Shown piece by piece: positions 9,410 through 18,178 of a DNA stretch of 64,000 nt; position 1 is the first letter of the stretch; each line of letters begins with the position of its first letter. Made by a program: the position numbers and the translations under genes. Source of the stretch: Microbispora sp. ZYX-F-249. GTDB lineage: Bacteria > Actinomycetota > Actinomycetes > Streptosporangiales > Streptosporangiaceae. The stretch spans positions 124,001 to 188,000 of the forward strand of contig NZ_JBDJAW010000004.1 in NCBI RefSeq assembly GCF_039649665.1, read 5' to 3'. Under the pieces are notes generated by a model that was given only the letters and a program-made list of their open reading frames with translations, did no database searches and was not told the origin of the DNA.

Positions 9410-10429
9410 ATGAACGGCTATGGGGGGCCGGGAGGTTACCCGCCCGGACCGCAACGACCGCACGGACCACAGGGACCGCACGGACCACAGCGACCGCACG
9501 GACCACAGGGACCGCAGGGGCACGGGCCGCACGGACAAGGACCGCAGGGGTCACAGGGGCCACAGGGGCCACAGGGGCACGGCCCACAGGGCCCACACGG
9601 ACAGGGGACGCAGGGGTACGGCCCGCAGGGGCAGGCGCCGCAGAATCCGTACCGGCAACGGGGACCGTACGGGCAGCAGTGGCCGGGCCCTTACGGCGCC
9701 CATCCGGCGCCGTCCGCACAGCCACCCGTGCCACCACCCCCTGGCCCGCCGACGCCGCCGCCCCCATCGCCACCGGTGCGGCGGCCGTCCAGCGCCCCCA
9801 GCTACCTCTGGGCGCTCGCCCCGCTGTACACCTGCGGCTTCGGCACGCCCTTCAGCATGCTGTACGCCGCCATCCGCAAGCGCAGCGCGTGGTACGGGGC
9901 CGCCTCCGCCGGGTACGCCACGGCCACGGGCGCCTGGATCTACCTGTCCGAGCTGTACGACGACATGGACGCGCCGGCTCTGGCGTCCATCGCCATGGTC
10001 CTCTGCATGCTCGGCCCCTGGCTTTTCGGCACCGTGCACTCGCTCGCGGTCAGGAAACAGGTCTTCGGCGACGCCACGCCGTACGCGCCCGGGAACGAGC
10101 ACGCGCTGGCGATCGCCCAGCAGCGCCGCGCACTGCGGCAGCAGGCCAGGGAACTGGCGCAGCACGATCCGGTCATGGCCCGCGAGCTGCGGATCGGGCG
10201 GCCCGACCTGCCCCGGCAGTACGACGACGGCGGTCTCGTCGACGTCAACCATGCCCCCGCGTCGGTGATCGCCGGCCTGCCCGGCCTGACGCCCGCGCTC
10301 GCCGACCAGATCGTGCGCGTACGCGACCAGGTCGGCGGCTTCGTCTCGGCCGAGGACGTCTCGGCCGCCGCGTCCCTGCCCCCGAACCTCACCGCCGATC
10401 TCGCCGAATACGGCATTTACCTCCCATAG
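9410..10429 (+). CDS. Collagen-like/proline-rich membrane protein with C-terminal helix-hairpin-helix
   Basis: 339 residues in three parts. Residues ~12-75 are Gly-Pro-Gln/Gly-X-Y triplets (GPQGPHGPQ type) resembling collagen. A proline-rich linker follows (~95-125). Next comes a membrane region with 3-4 helices ([17 protein letters not shown] to [13 protein letters not shown]), and last a ComEA/T2SK-like helix-hairpin-helix ([19 protein letters not shown], then [16 protein letters not shown]) near 280-339. The HhH motif in ComEA binds DNA; which side of the membrane it faces here is not clear. It is divergent from nuoI and first of five plus-strand genes inserted between the nuo blocks. Function unknown. 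Confidence 0.8.
   Translation: MNGYGGPGGYPPGPQRPHGPQGPHGPQRPHGPQGPQGHGPHGQGPQGSQGPQGPQGHGPQGPHGQGTQGYGPQGQAPQNPYRQRGPYGQQWPGPYGAHPAPSAQPPVPPPPGPPTPPPPSPPVRRPSSAPSYLWALAPLYTCGFGTPFSMLYAAIRKRSAWYGAASAGYATATGAWIYLSELYDDMDAPALASIAMVLCMLGPWLFGTVHSLAVRKQVFGDATPYAPGNEHALAIAQQRRALRQQARELAQHDPVMARELRIGRPDLPRQYDDGGLVDVNHAPASVIAGLPGLTPALADQIVRVRDQVGGFVSAEDVSAAASLPPNLTADLAEYGIYLP
9446..9640 (+). repeat. In-frame GPQ/Gly-X-Y coding repeat
   Basis: Short tandem units built on ggaccacagggaccgcac and cacaggggcc encode Gly-Pro-Gln/His triplets with no frame break. Such stretches vary in length between strains in other bacteria; variation here is inferred, not seen. Confidence 0.7.
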
Positions 10430-10529
10430 TCATGCGGTAATCCCGGTTGTCGTCGCACATATGCCTGGCTGAGCGATCGGCGTTTCCTTAGGCTTTACGG
10501 TGCGTCAGCCGTGAGGAACGGGAGGGCCA

Positions 10530-10790
10530 GTGACGTCACCCGAGATCGCCGAATGCAGGGCGGACATGGCCGCGGCCGCCACCGCCGTGCGGGAGATCCT
10601 CCAGGCGCTCGCCGCCGTCCCCGCCATGTTCGGTGACCACACCTGGCAGGGCCCGTCGGCCGACCGCTGGGCGACCGGCTGGAACGCCAGAAGGACCCAG
10701 CTCACCAGGCTGTTCGACGCCGTGCTCGCCGAGCAGCCGCACCTGATCGCCCGTGTGGAGGAGGCGGAGCGCCGCAAAGCCGCCTCGTAG
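10530..10790 (+). CDS. WXG100-like small helical protein
   Basis: 86 residues, almost all helical, with the motif WQGPSADRW at the centre (W-x-G turn between two helices). That layout is the one of ESX/type VII-associated WXG100 proteins. The C-terminus (VEEAERRKAAS) lacks a clear YxxxD/E export signal. GTG start preceded by GGGAGGG. It sits 24 bp before the DUF6571-type gene, and the two are very likely co-expressed; the small protein may be its partner or chaperone. Assignment by motif only. Confidence 0.65.
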   Translation: MTSPEIAECRADMAAAATAVREILQALAAVPAMFGDHTWQGPSADRWATGWNARRTQLTRLFDAVLAEQPHLIARVEEAERRKAAS

Positions 10791-10814
10791 GCCGCCGCAT
10801 TGGGAAGGATCGCC

Positions 10815-12809
10815 GTGGGGGAGTTCGTCGGAGTCGATCCCGAAAACCTCAAGGAGCTGACCAGACGACTGGAACAGCTTCATGAGTTGCTGGCCCGGCA
10901 CAGTCCGCTCATACAGCAGAAAATGCAGAAATGGGGGAGCGAAGTCGCGGTCACTCCGTTGCCCGGCCTCATCGCCGCCGCGCTCGACGACGTCCGCGAC
11001 ATGGACGCCCGCACGACCAGGGCGTACGAACTGGCGAGGCAGCAGGGCTGGAGCGCGCTGGGCCGTGCGCCCGGCGTTCCCGGCCTCACCTTCAATCGGC
11101 CGCCCAACGTACGGCTGGACTGGGAGGCGACGGGGCAGAGCGGATACCAGGGCAAGCGGGATGCGGAGACGCTGATCGCCGCCCTCGCGGCCAAAGACCC
11201 CGAGGACGCACGCATCGCCCTGTCGGGACTGCCGGACAGCCTGCGGCGGCACCTCGCCGACAAGGACTACCAGGCGGCCTTCTGGGCGGGGGCGGGCCCG
11301 CTCGCGCTGCGGGCCGCCCGCGCACTGTACGAACGAGCGGGTGGCGCCCTTTTCAGCGCGGAGAGCGTGAGCGTACTGCGGGCGCTCGGGGCGTCCCTGG
11401 CCGCCGCCAGCCAGATGCGCGTCGGCACGGGCAAGGACCGCCGCCCGTTGCTGCCCGCCGCGACCCGCGCCACCCTTACCGGAAGCTCCGACCCCTGGTC
11501 GGTCGGAATGCTCGTGAAGTACGGCCCCGAGGGCAGGTCGTGGGACTCCCGTCTGCTCGCCGACCTGACCCGTGCCATGCTCGACGCCCGCGCCGCCGGC
11601 AAGACCATCTGGCCTCCCACTCGCGGCAAGCTGGAGACCGACGTCGACGCCTCACGCCACCAGCGGCTCATGGCGGACTACGACGCCGTGGGAGCCGTCC
11701 TCCAGCGGGCCGCGGAGAACGGGATGGCCGCCCGGCACGTGCTGGGCGACGAAGCCACCGGCCTCAAGTACGCCCGCATGCTCGTCAGCGACTCCTGGCA
11801 CACCCCCGGCTACGACGCAAGCCTGTACTCCAGCGCCTATCTCGACCCAGTCAGCAGGGATGCCACCCCTGGCTACCTCGAACCACCAGGGAAGATCGAC
11901 ACTTCTTCCTCCGCAGCCGCCTTCCTGAAGGCCGCCGTCTCGGCGGAGCGAGGCACGTCAACGGACGCTAAGGAGTCGGCCTGGTCCGTCGTTCACATCG
12001 TCCAAGCCACCGCCGAGTTCTCCAAGCTTCACCCGCAGACGGTGCTGCCCAGAGAGATCCGGCACGCGCTGATCTACACCGCCGACCGCTACCTCCCCGA
12101 TTTCGCCGCCTCCGTCAACGGTTACGGCAACAAGGCCCGTCCGCACGGCGATCAGCCGGGCGCTCCATGGGTCTCCTACGTCGACAGCGCTGCTCTGGCC
12201 GAACTCCTCAGGCAAGCCTTGCACGACCCCAAGGACCTCGGCGCCTTCGAGGGGAGGATGGACGCTCGAATCAGCGCAAGCGTGGCCGCGTCCATCCGGG
12301 ACCCGAATCAGAACTACCTTGCCCAGATGAGTGGACTCAACGGCATGATCGCCAGGATCAAGAAGGACTTCAAATTCAACGAAGCTCAGCAGTTGGACGA
12401 GAAGGCACAGCGCTTCCAGACATTCTTGTCCATCGTATCCGGCGGATGGGGCGCGCTCAGTTTCAGCAGAGCACTGGGCGCAGGCACCGTTTCCCAAGTA
12501 TTCGTCGCCGTTGCGCAACCCCCTACGAGCGAGCTCATCAACACCGATCACAAGATAGAAGCGTATAAGATCAACGAGGACGAGTTCCGAGCACGCCTGC
12601 TCCACGTCAAGATTCCTGTGATCCAAGGGCTTCTGATCGCCGATGCGATAGATCTGCCCGCGAACACCTCCTGGTACCAGGATGGAGTGATCAGCCCGAA
12701 CGCGGATTTCACCGACTGGTACAGCACACATGAAGGAGTCGTATATGGTGGCCTCAAAATGGAGGAATGGGTGAGAAACGCAGAGCACGCCATGGACATG
12801 CAACGATGA
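10815..12809 (+). CDS. Large DUF6571-type protein with C-terminal module shared with the next two genes
   Basis: 664 residues, no signal peptide. Start GTG with GGAAGGA five bases upstream. The N-terminal ~100 residues are helical and WXG-like in character (ENLKELTRRLEQLHELLAR); the central part (100-560) is the alpha-helical DUF6571-like region. Known members are often paired with WXG-type genes. The last ~60 residues (IQGLLIADAIDLPANTSWY, then NADFTDWYSTHEGVVYGG, then EEWVRNAEHAM) match the C-termini of the two lipoproteins that follow. Base composition becomes noticeably more A/T-rich from about 11,830 onward. Its stop overlaps the next start (ATGA). Possibly a secreted effector; no catalytic motif is seen. 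Confidence 0.75.
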   Translation: MGEFVGVDPENLKELTRRLEQLHELLARHSPLIQQKMQKWGSEVAVTPLPGLIAAALDDVRDMDARTTRAYELARQQGWSALGRAPGVPGLTFNRPPNVRLDWEATGQSGYQGKRDAETLIAALAAKDPEDARIALSGLPDSLRRHLADKDYQAAFWAGAGPLALRAARALYERAGGALFSAESVSVLRALGASLAAASQMRVGTGKDRRPLLPAATRATLTGSSDPWSVGMLVKYGPEGRSWDSRLLADLTRAMLDARAAGKTIWPPTRGKLETDVDASRHQRLMADYDAVGAVLQRAAENGMAARHVLGDEATGLKYARMLVSDSWHTPGYDASLYSSAYLDPVSRDATPGYLEPPGKIDTSSSAAAFLKAAVSAERGTSTDAKESAWSVVHIVQATAEFSKLHPQTVLPREIRHALIYTADRYLPDFAASVNGYGNKARPHGDQPGAPWVSYVDSAALAELLRQALHDPKDLGAFEGRMDARISASVAASIRDPNQNYLAQMSGLNGMIARIKKDFKFNEAQQLDEKAQRFQTFLSIVSGGWGALSFSRALGAGTVSQVFVAVAQPPTSELINTDHKIEAYKINEDEFRARLLHVKIPVIQGLLIADAIDLPANTSWYQDGVISPNADFTDWYSTHEGVVYGGLKMEEWVRNAEHAMDMQR

Positions 12810-13147
12810 CGGGGCGGTTCGCACTCCGCCTGCCCGCCCTGGTGATTCTCATCGCCTTGGGAGTGACGGCATGCGATGGTGGCGCCGCCTCAGAGCAGAA
12901 GACCGATCCGGCACGCCAACGGAAGGCAGCGATAGAGAAGGCGGTTCAATGTCTACTAGATCGCGGCGCCATTCCTGACGAGCAATTACGGTCGGCGACG
13001 TGGCTGAGAGAGGGAAAACTGCTTCCCAACGCCGACTTCACCGATTGGTACACGACGCACGATAACGTCAATTACCAGGGACAGACTCTGCTTGACTGGA
13101 CCGAACAAGCCGAGGAGGCCGGGAACACGTGGAGATGCCCCCCTTGA
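12806..13147 (+). CDS. Small lipoprotein sharing the DUF6571-protein C-terminal module (copy 1)
   Basis: 113 residues: a lipoprotein signal peptide (basic N-end, hydrophobic core, lipobox-like LGVTAC at ~25), then one domain: VQCLLDRGAIPDEQLRS, PNADFTDWYTTHDNVNYQG, LLDWTEQAEEAG, ending TWRCPP. The domain aligns over its full length with the C-terminus of the upstream large protein and with the next lipoprotein. Two cysteines (VQC and WRC) present in both lipoproteins but not in the large protein may form a disulphide. Start fixed by ATGA overlap. I do not recognise a named family. Confidence 0.8.
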   Translation: MTGRFALRLPALVILIALGVTACDGGAASEQKTDPARQRKAAIEKAVQCLLDRGAIPDEQLRSATWLREGKLLPNADFTDWYTTHDNVNYQGQTLLDWTEQAEEAGNTWRCPP

Positions 13148-13180
13148 TGGTTGCTTCTCTCCGGAGTTCAGCTCCGCCAT

Positions 13181-13528
13181 ATGAACGCCGCAGTGAGTGC
13201 ACTCAAGATTGGGAGCGGCCTTCTCCTGTCCATGGCGTTCACCCTGGCCGCGTGTGCCGGAGATGAACGATTCCGCAAGCCGGTGAACGATGAGATACAA
13301 CGGGACCTGGCGCTCGTCGCTGTCGTGCAATGTCTCATTGACAGCGGCGTCATACCCGAAAGCGAGCTTTCCGCCAGGAGCTGGCTGGTCAACGGTCAGA
13401 TCCAACCCGACGCCGCCTTCACGACCTGGGTTGCAAGCCACAAGGACACGGCCTACCGGGGAAAAAGCTTGTCCGAATGGGAGGACGAGGCGACGGCGGG
13501 GTGGCCGGGGTGGAGGTGCCCGTTGTGA
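13181..13528 (+). CDS. Small lipoprotein sharing the DUF6571-protein C-terminal module (copy 2)
   Basis: 115 residues with signal peptide and lipobox-like TLAAC near 27. The mature domain VQCLIDSGVIPESELSARSW, DAAFTTWVASHKDTAYRGKS, SEWEDEA ending WRCPL is a paralogue of the preceding lipoprotein. The ATG at 13181 is preferred because it gives a compact signal peptide; a TTG at 13151 is in frame, and GGAG lies rather far upstream. It ends 6 bp from the convergent nuoH stop, and no terminator hairpin is visible between them. Confidence 0.75.
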   Translation: MNAAVSALKIGSGLLLSMAFTLAACAGDERFRKPVNDEIQRDLALVAVVQCLIDSGVIPESELSARSWLVNGQIQPDAAFTTWVASHKDTAYRGKSLSEWEDEATAGWPGWRCPL

Positions 13529-13534
13529 GGCCGC

Positions 13535-14488
13535 TCAGGCGGTGAGGACCCTGACGACGCCGGTGAGGGCGAGCTGGAGGAGGGCGAGGGGCACCAGGAC
13601 GGTCCAGGCGAACTTCTGCAGCTGGTCCTCCCGCATGCGGGGATAGCTCACCCGGACCCAGATGACGACGAAGGCCAGGGCGAAGACCTTGACGAGCGTC
13701 CAGACCGGTCCGGGCAGGAGCGGGCCCTGCCAGCCGCCGAGGAAAAGCACGGTGGTCAGAGCGGACAGGACGACGATCCCGGCGTACTCGGCGAGCATGA
13801 ACAGGGCGAAGCGGAAACCGGTGTACTCGGTCATCGGGCCCATGATGAGCTCGGACTCGGCGATCGGCATGTCGAACGGCGGCCGCCGCAGCTCGGCCAG
13901 CCCGGCGACGAAGAAGACGAAGGCGCCGATCGCCTGCCAGGGAAGCCACCACCAGCGCCACTGCTCGGCGATGCCCTGAAGGGACAGCGTGCCCGCGGCC
14001 ATCGCCGCGCTGGAGGCCGCGAGCACCAGCGGCAGCTCGTACGACATGAGCTGGGCGGCGGCCCGGATGCCGCCGAGGGCGCTGTACTTGTTGGCCGAGG
14101 CCCAGCCGGCCATGATCGCCCCGAGCACGCCGACGCCCATCACCGCCAGCACGAAGAACAGCCCCACGTCGAGGTCCACGGCCGCCAGCCCGGGGCCGAC
14201 CGGAATCACGACCATCACGACCAGGTACGGCACGAGCGCCACCGCCGGGGCGATCGCGAACACCCGCCGGTCGGCCGCCGCCGGGATCACGTCCTCCTTC
14301 TGGGCGAACTTGACGCCGTCCGCGAGGAGCTGGGCCCAGCCGTGGAAACCGCCGGCGTACATCGGCCCGAGACGGGACTGCATGTGGGCCATGGCCTTGT
14401 GCTCCATCTGCCCGACGATCAGCGGCAGCAGCAGGAACGCCGCCACCACGACGACCAGCCGGACCGCGACGTCGAGCACCTCGGCCAT
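13535..14488 (-). CDS. nuoH: Complex I-like subunit H (quinone-chamber membrane subunit)
   Basis: 317 residues, about eight helices. Motifs: AHMQSRLGPMYAG, QKEDVIPAAADRRVF and the quinone-site loop AELRRPPFDMPIAESELI followed by TEYTGFRFALFMLAEYA. The start MAEVLDVAVRLV is preceded by AGAGGGG at good spacing. In canonical operons nuoI follows immediately; here five opposite-strand genes intervene. nuoC ends 10 bp upstream. Confidence 0.95.
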   Translation of the reverse strand: MAEVLDVAVRLVVVVAAFLLLPLIVGQMEHKAMAHMQSRLGPMYAGGFHGWAQLLADGVKFAQKEDVIPAAADRRVFAIAPAVALVPYLVVMVVIPVGPGLAAVDLDVGLFFVLAVMGVGVLGAIMAGWASANKYSALGGIRAAAQLMSYELPLVLAASSAAMAAGTLSLQGIAEQWRWWWLPWQAIGAFVFFVAGLAELRRPPFDMPIAESELIMGPMTEYTGFRFALFMLAEYAGIVVLSALTTVLFLGGWQGPLLPGPVWTLVKVFALAFVVIWVRVSYPRMREDQLQKFAWTVLVPLALLQLALTGVVRVLTA

Positions 14489-14498
14489 GGGACCCCTC

Positions 14499-15029
14499 TC
14501 AGCCCGAGGCCCAGTCGGGCGGCACGCCCGGGGGCGACATCCTGCGGCGGCTCGGCGAGCCGTGGCCGGACTCCCCCGGTTCCTTGGCTCCGGGCCACGC
14601 CTTGGCGACGCGGGCGGCCAGCACGAAGTCCTTGCGCAGCGGGTGGCCCTCGAATCCGTCCGGCAGCAGCAATGGGCGCAGGTCCGGGTGGCCGTCGAAG
14701 ACCACGCCGAACATCTCGTACGTCTCCCGCTCGTGCCAGTTCGCCCCGCGGAAGACACCGGTGGCGGTCGGCAGGCGGGGGTCGGCCCGCGGCACCCGGG
14801 TGCGCACGAGCAGGTGCGTGAACGCGACCGGGTCGAACACGTGGGCCACGACGGCGAGCGCCTCGGGCGGCTCGTCCACGGCGGTCAGCCAGTCGAAGAA
14901 CTCGAACCCGGCCGACCGCGTGAACGCCAGCGTCTCCACCCACTCGCCGGGGTTTACGTCGAGCACGTCCTGGCCGAAGGAGTCGGTGACGCGTGAGCCG
15001 TACCGCTCGCGCACGGCGTCCATGCTCAT
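14499..15029 (-). CDS. nuoC: Complex I-like subunit C (30 kDa subunit)
   Basis: 176 residues. The family signature [20 protein letters not shown] and the following [16 protein letters not shown] identify NuoC, part of the peripheral arm that contacts NuoB and NuoD. Upstream, [13 protein letters not shown] matches the conserved fold. The ATG overlaps the nuoB stop by 4 bp. It ends with a charged [19 protein letters not shown] tail and is not fused to a NuoD domain. No NuoD gene follows, which is atypical. Confidence 0.93.
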   Translation of the reverse strand: MSMDAVRERYGSRVTDSFGQDVLDVNPGEWVETLAFTRSAGFEFFDWLTAVDEPPEALAVVAHVFDPVAFTHLLVRTRVPRADPRLPTATGVFRGANWHERETYEMFGVVFDGHPDLRPLLLPDGFEGHPLRKDFVLAARVAKAWPGAKEPGESGHGSPSRRRMSPPGVPPDWASG

Positions 15030-15544
15030 GCGTCCGCCTCCGGCAGGTAGCGGTCCTCCAGCGTCTCGGCCGCGATCTTCTCCTGGAGCTTCATGATCCC
15101 GTGCAGCAGCGCCTCGGGGCGGGGCGGGCAGCCGGGGACGTACACGTCCACCGGGATGATCTGGTCGACGCCCTTGGTGACGCAGTACGAGTCCCAGTAC
15201 GGCCCGCCCGAGTTGGAGCAGGCGCCGAACGAGATGACGTACTTGGGGTCGGGCATCTGCTCGTACAGCCGGCGTACGGCCGGGGCCATCTTGTCCGTCA
15301 CCGTGCCCGACACGATCATCAGGTCGGCCTGCCGGGGGCCGTTGGCGAACGGGATCACCCCGAAGCGGATGAAGTCGTGCCTGCTCATCGACGTGGCGAT
15401 GAACTCGATGGCACAGCAGGCCAGCCCGAAGTTGAAGACCCACAGGGAGTAGCGACGGCCCCAGTTCAGCACGAACTTCATCGGTTTGGGCGCCAGCCGG
15501 GACACCGGCCCCACCGTGGGCATCGGGAGATCGTTCACGGGCAT
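15026..15544 (-). CDS. nuoB: Complex I-like subunit B, N2 cluster
   Basis: 172 residues, soluble. The four cysteine ligands of cluster N2 are in [21 protein letters not shown] and [15 protein letters not shown]2 is the last iron-sulphur centre before quinone. Start 46 bp after the nuoA stop; stop overlaps nuoC. All functional residues are retained, so the electron path to quinone looks intact in this paralogue. Confidence 0.95.
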   Translation of the reverse strand: MPVNDLPMPTVGPVSRLAPKPMKFVLNWGRRYSLWVFNFGLACCAIEFIATSMSRHDFIRFGVIPFANGPRQADLMIVSGTVTDKMAPAVRRLYEQMPDPKYVISFGACSNSGGPYWDSYCVTKGVDQIIPVDVYVPGCPPRPEALLHGIMKLQEKIAAETLEDRYLPEADA

Positions 15545-15590
15545 GCGGTCACCGCCATGCCGTCCATTGTCCTCCCCGCGGCCGGTCGGG

Positions 15591-15962
15591 TCACGTCCAG
15601 CCCAGCACCCTCTTGCGCCAGGCGTACAGGATGCCGAGCGCGATGAAGGCGAGGAAGACGAACATCTCCACCAGCGTCGTCATGCCGTACCCGGGCGCGG
15701 CGAAGACGGTGGCCCAGGGGAAGAGGAACACGGCGTCGACGGCGAAGACCACGTAGAGATACGTGAAGACGTAGTAGCGGATCTGCGACTGCGCCCAGCC
15801 CTCGCCGACCGGGTCGACTCCGCACTCGTACGTCGTGAGCTTCTCGGGGGTCGGCCGGCTCGGTCGTAACATGCGGTTCACGAACAGGCCGCCGGCGAAG
15901 ATCGCTACGCCGACGAGGAAGAGGGCGACGACCACGGCATATGAGCCGAAATATCCACTCAT
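15591..15962 (-). CDS. nuoA: Complex I-like subunit A
   Basis: 123 residues, three helices. Signature [20 protein letters not shown] followed by [22 protein letters not shown]. Start [12 protein letters not shown] is preceded by GGGAGG. First gene of the minus-strand nuoA-B-C-H block, divergent from the 2-oxoacid:ferredoxin oxidoreductase genes. Confidence 0.94.
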   Translation of the reverse strand: MSGYFGSYAVVVALFLVGVAIFAGGLFVNRMLRPSRPTPEKLTTYECGVDPVGEGWAQSQIRYYVFTYLYVVFAVDAVFLFPWATVFAAPGYGMTTLVEMFVFLAFIALGILYAWRKRVLGWT

Positions 15963-16330
15963 ACCGCCTCCCGACTTCGAGGATAACCCCGGCGCGATCT
16001 CAAGGGCTGAACACGTGGCGGTCACACGTGAGTCCCGCGCATATAGTTGAGGATCGTGACCCGAATCAAGCTCGTCGCCCGCTTGCACCTAGACCTGTGC
16101 CGGCTCGCGTCGGGCCTGTGTCGCCCGGAAGGCTCGCGAGGCTGACGGTGCGCCGCCCCCCGGCGGCCAGGCACCGAACGGGAACGCGCCACAGGCGTGG
16201 AAAGTCCCGGTAGACCGCACCTCAAGTGCGCATCTACGAAAAACCAGCGTGACCCCGATGGATCTAGCATGGATATGACAACGTGCCACGAGCAGGCTGG
16301 CCTGGGCGCGTCAAGGAGGACTGAGGAGCT
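15963..16330. promoter_or_regulatory. Divergent promoter gap between nuoA and the 2-oxoacid oxidoreductase operon
   Basis: There is no gene in this 368 bp. It holds two CACGTG palindromes 13 bp apart (16012-16017 and 16025-16030), a TATAGT -10-like hexamer at 16042-16047 and a TAGCAT hexamer at 16265-16270 on the plus strand, then AAGGAGG/GAGGAG before the GTG at 16331. It must contain both divergent promoters. The individual elements are weak guesses. Confidence 0.45.
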
Positions 16331-18178
16331 GTGACCAAGCAGGTTCAGCAACTCGACCGTGTGATCATCCGGTTCGCGGGTGACTCGGGCGACGGAATGC
16401 AGCTCACCGGTGATCGGTTCACGGCGGAGACGGCCCAGTTCGGCAACGACCTGTCGACGCTCCCCAACTTCCCGGCGGAGATCCGCGCCCCCGCGGGCAC
16501 CCTGCCCGGGGTGTCGAGTTTCCAATTGCACTTCGCCGACCACGACATCCTGACCCCCGGCGACGCCCCCAACGTGCTGGTGGCGATGAACCCGGCCGCG
16601 TTGAAGGCGAACCTCGGCGACCTGCCCAAGGGCGCCGACATCATCGCCAACACCGACGAGTTCACCAAGCGCAACCTGTCCAAGGTGGGCTACGACGGCA
16701 ACCCCCTCGAAGACGACTCCCTGGCCGAGTGGCGGCTGCACGCGGTGCCGCTGACCTCGCTGACGGTCAAGGCGCTCGAGGGTTTCGACATCTCCAAGAA
16801 GGACGCCGAGCGGGCCAAGAACATGTTCGCGCTCGGGCTGCTGTCGTGGCTGTACCACCGGCCGACCGAGGGCACGATCGCGTTCCTGGAGGCCAAGTTC
16901 GCCCGTAAGCCCGAGATCGCCAAGGCGAACATCGCGGCGTTCCAGGCGGGCTGGAACTACGGCGAGACGACCGAGTCGTTCTCGGTCTCCTACGAGATCA
17001 AGCCCGCCACCCTGCGGCCGGGGACCTACCGCAACATCTCCGGCAACCAGGCCCTGGCGTACGGGCTGATCGCGGCGTCGGTGCAGGCCAAGCTGCCGCT
17101 GTTCCTCGGGTCCTACCCGATCACTCCGGCCTCCGACATCCTGCACGAGCTGTCCAAGCACAAGCACTTCGGCATCCGCACCTTCCAGGCCGAAGACGAG
17201 ATCGCGGGCGTCGGCGCCGCTCTCGGAGCGTCGTTCGGCGGGTCGCTGGGTGTGACCACCACCTCCGGGCCCGGTGTCGCGCTCAAGGCCGAGACCGTCG
17301 GTCTGGCGGTGACCACGGAGCTGCCGCTGATCATCGTGGACGTGCAGCGGGCCGGCCCGTCCACGGGCATGCCGACCAAGACCGAGCAGACCGACCTGCT
17401 GATGGCGATGTTCGGCCGCAACGGCGAGTCGCCGGTGCCGGTGCTGGCCCCGGCCACCCCCTCGGACTGCTTCACCATGGCCGTCGAGGCCGGCCGGATC
17501 GCGCTGAAGTACCGCACGCCGGTCATGCTGCTGTCGGACGGTTACCTGGCCAACGGGTCCGAGCCGTGGCGCATCCCCGAGATCGACGAGCTGCCCGACA
17601 TCACGGTGCCGTTCACCACGGAGCCGAACGGCGAGGACGGCACGACCTACCTTCCGTTCAAGCGGGACCCGGAGACGCTGGCCCGGCCGTGGGCGGTCCC
17701 CGGCACCCCCGGGCTGGAGCACCGGATCGGCGGCATCGAGAAGGCCGACGGCACCGGCAACATCTCCTACGACCCGGACAACCACGACCGGATGGTCCGG
17801 CTGCGCCAGGCCAAGATCGACGGCATCGACGTGCCCGACCTGACCGTGGACGACCCCGACGGCGACGCCCGGGTGCTCGTGCTCGGCTGGGGCTCGACGT
17901 ACGGGCCGATCGCGGCCGCCGCCCGCCGGGTCCGCGCCAGTGGGCACAAGGTGGCCCAGGCGCACCTGCGGCACCTGAACCCGCTGCCGGCCAACACCGG
18001 CGAGGTCCTGCGCTCCTACGACAAGGTGCTGCTGCCCGAGATCAACCTCGGCCAGCTGGCCATGCTCCTGCGGGCCCGTTTCCTGGTCGACGTGATCAGC
18101 TACAACCGGGTGCGCGGGCTCCCGTTCAAGGCCGCCGAGCTCGCCGCCGTCATTCAGGACGTGATCGAAAGTGACTAG
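16331..18178 (+). CDS. korA: 2-oxoacid:ferredoxin oxidoreductase, fused gamma-alpha subunit
   Basis: 615 residues. Residues ~10-200 are the gamma domain (RFAGDSGDGMQLTGDRF, then LPNFPAEIRAPAGTLPGV); from ~235 the alpha domain (LFLGSYPITPASDILHELS, FQAEDEIAGVGAALGASFGG, TTSGPGVALK) and a transketolase C-terminal-like end. With the beta subunit it oxidatively decarboxylates a 2-oxoacid, most likely 2-oxoglutarate, using CoA and reducing ferredoxin. No iron-sulphur cysteines in this subunit, as usual for the two-subunit class. The last bases overlap the beta start by 8 bp. Confidence 0.93.
   Translation: MTKQVQQLDRVIIRFAGDSGDGMQLTGDRFTAETAQFGNDLSTLPNFPAEIRAPAGTLPGVSSFQLHFADHDILTPGDAPNVLVAMNPAALKANLGDLPKGADIIANTDEFTKRNLSKVGYDGNPLEDDSLAEWRLHAVPLTSLTVKALEGFDISKKDAERAKNMFALGLLSWLYHRPTEGTIAFLEAKFARKPEIAKANIAAFQAGWNYGETTESFSVSYEIKPATLRPGTYRNISGNQALAYGLIAASVQAKLPLFLGSYPITPASDILHELSKHKHFGIRTFQAEDEIAGVGAALGASFGGSLGVTTTSGPGVALKAETVGLAVTTELPLIIVDVQRAGPSTGMPTKTEQTDLLMAMFGRNGESPVPVLAPATPSDCFTMAVEAGRIALKYRTPVMLLSDGYLANGSEPWRIPEIDELPDITVPFTTEPNGEDGTTYLPFKRDPETLARPWAVPGTPGLEHRIGGIEKADGTGNISYDPDNHDRMVRLRQAKIDGIDVPDLTVDDPDGDARVLVLGWGSTYGPIAAAARRVRASGHKVAQAHLRHLNPLPANTGEVLRSYDKVLLPEINLGQLAMLLRARFLVDVISYNRVRGLPFKAAELAAVIQDVIESD

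Noticed and set aside
9300..9410. Chromosomal replication origin
   Set aside because: DnaA-like boxes are present, but there are only four and no dnaA, dnaN or rpmH genes nearby.
15963..16060. Rex-type operator at the nuoA/korA gap
   Set aside because: TCACACGTGA is symmetrical but lacks the TGTGAA-N-TTCACA pattern.
15963..16330. Possible riboswitch or small RNA before korA
   Set aside because: I could not fit a known riboswitch core; short hairpins only.
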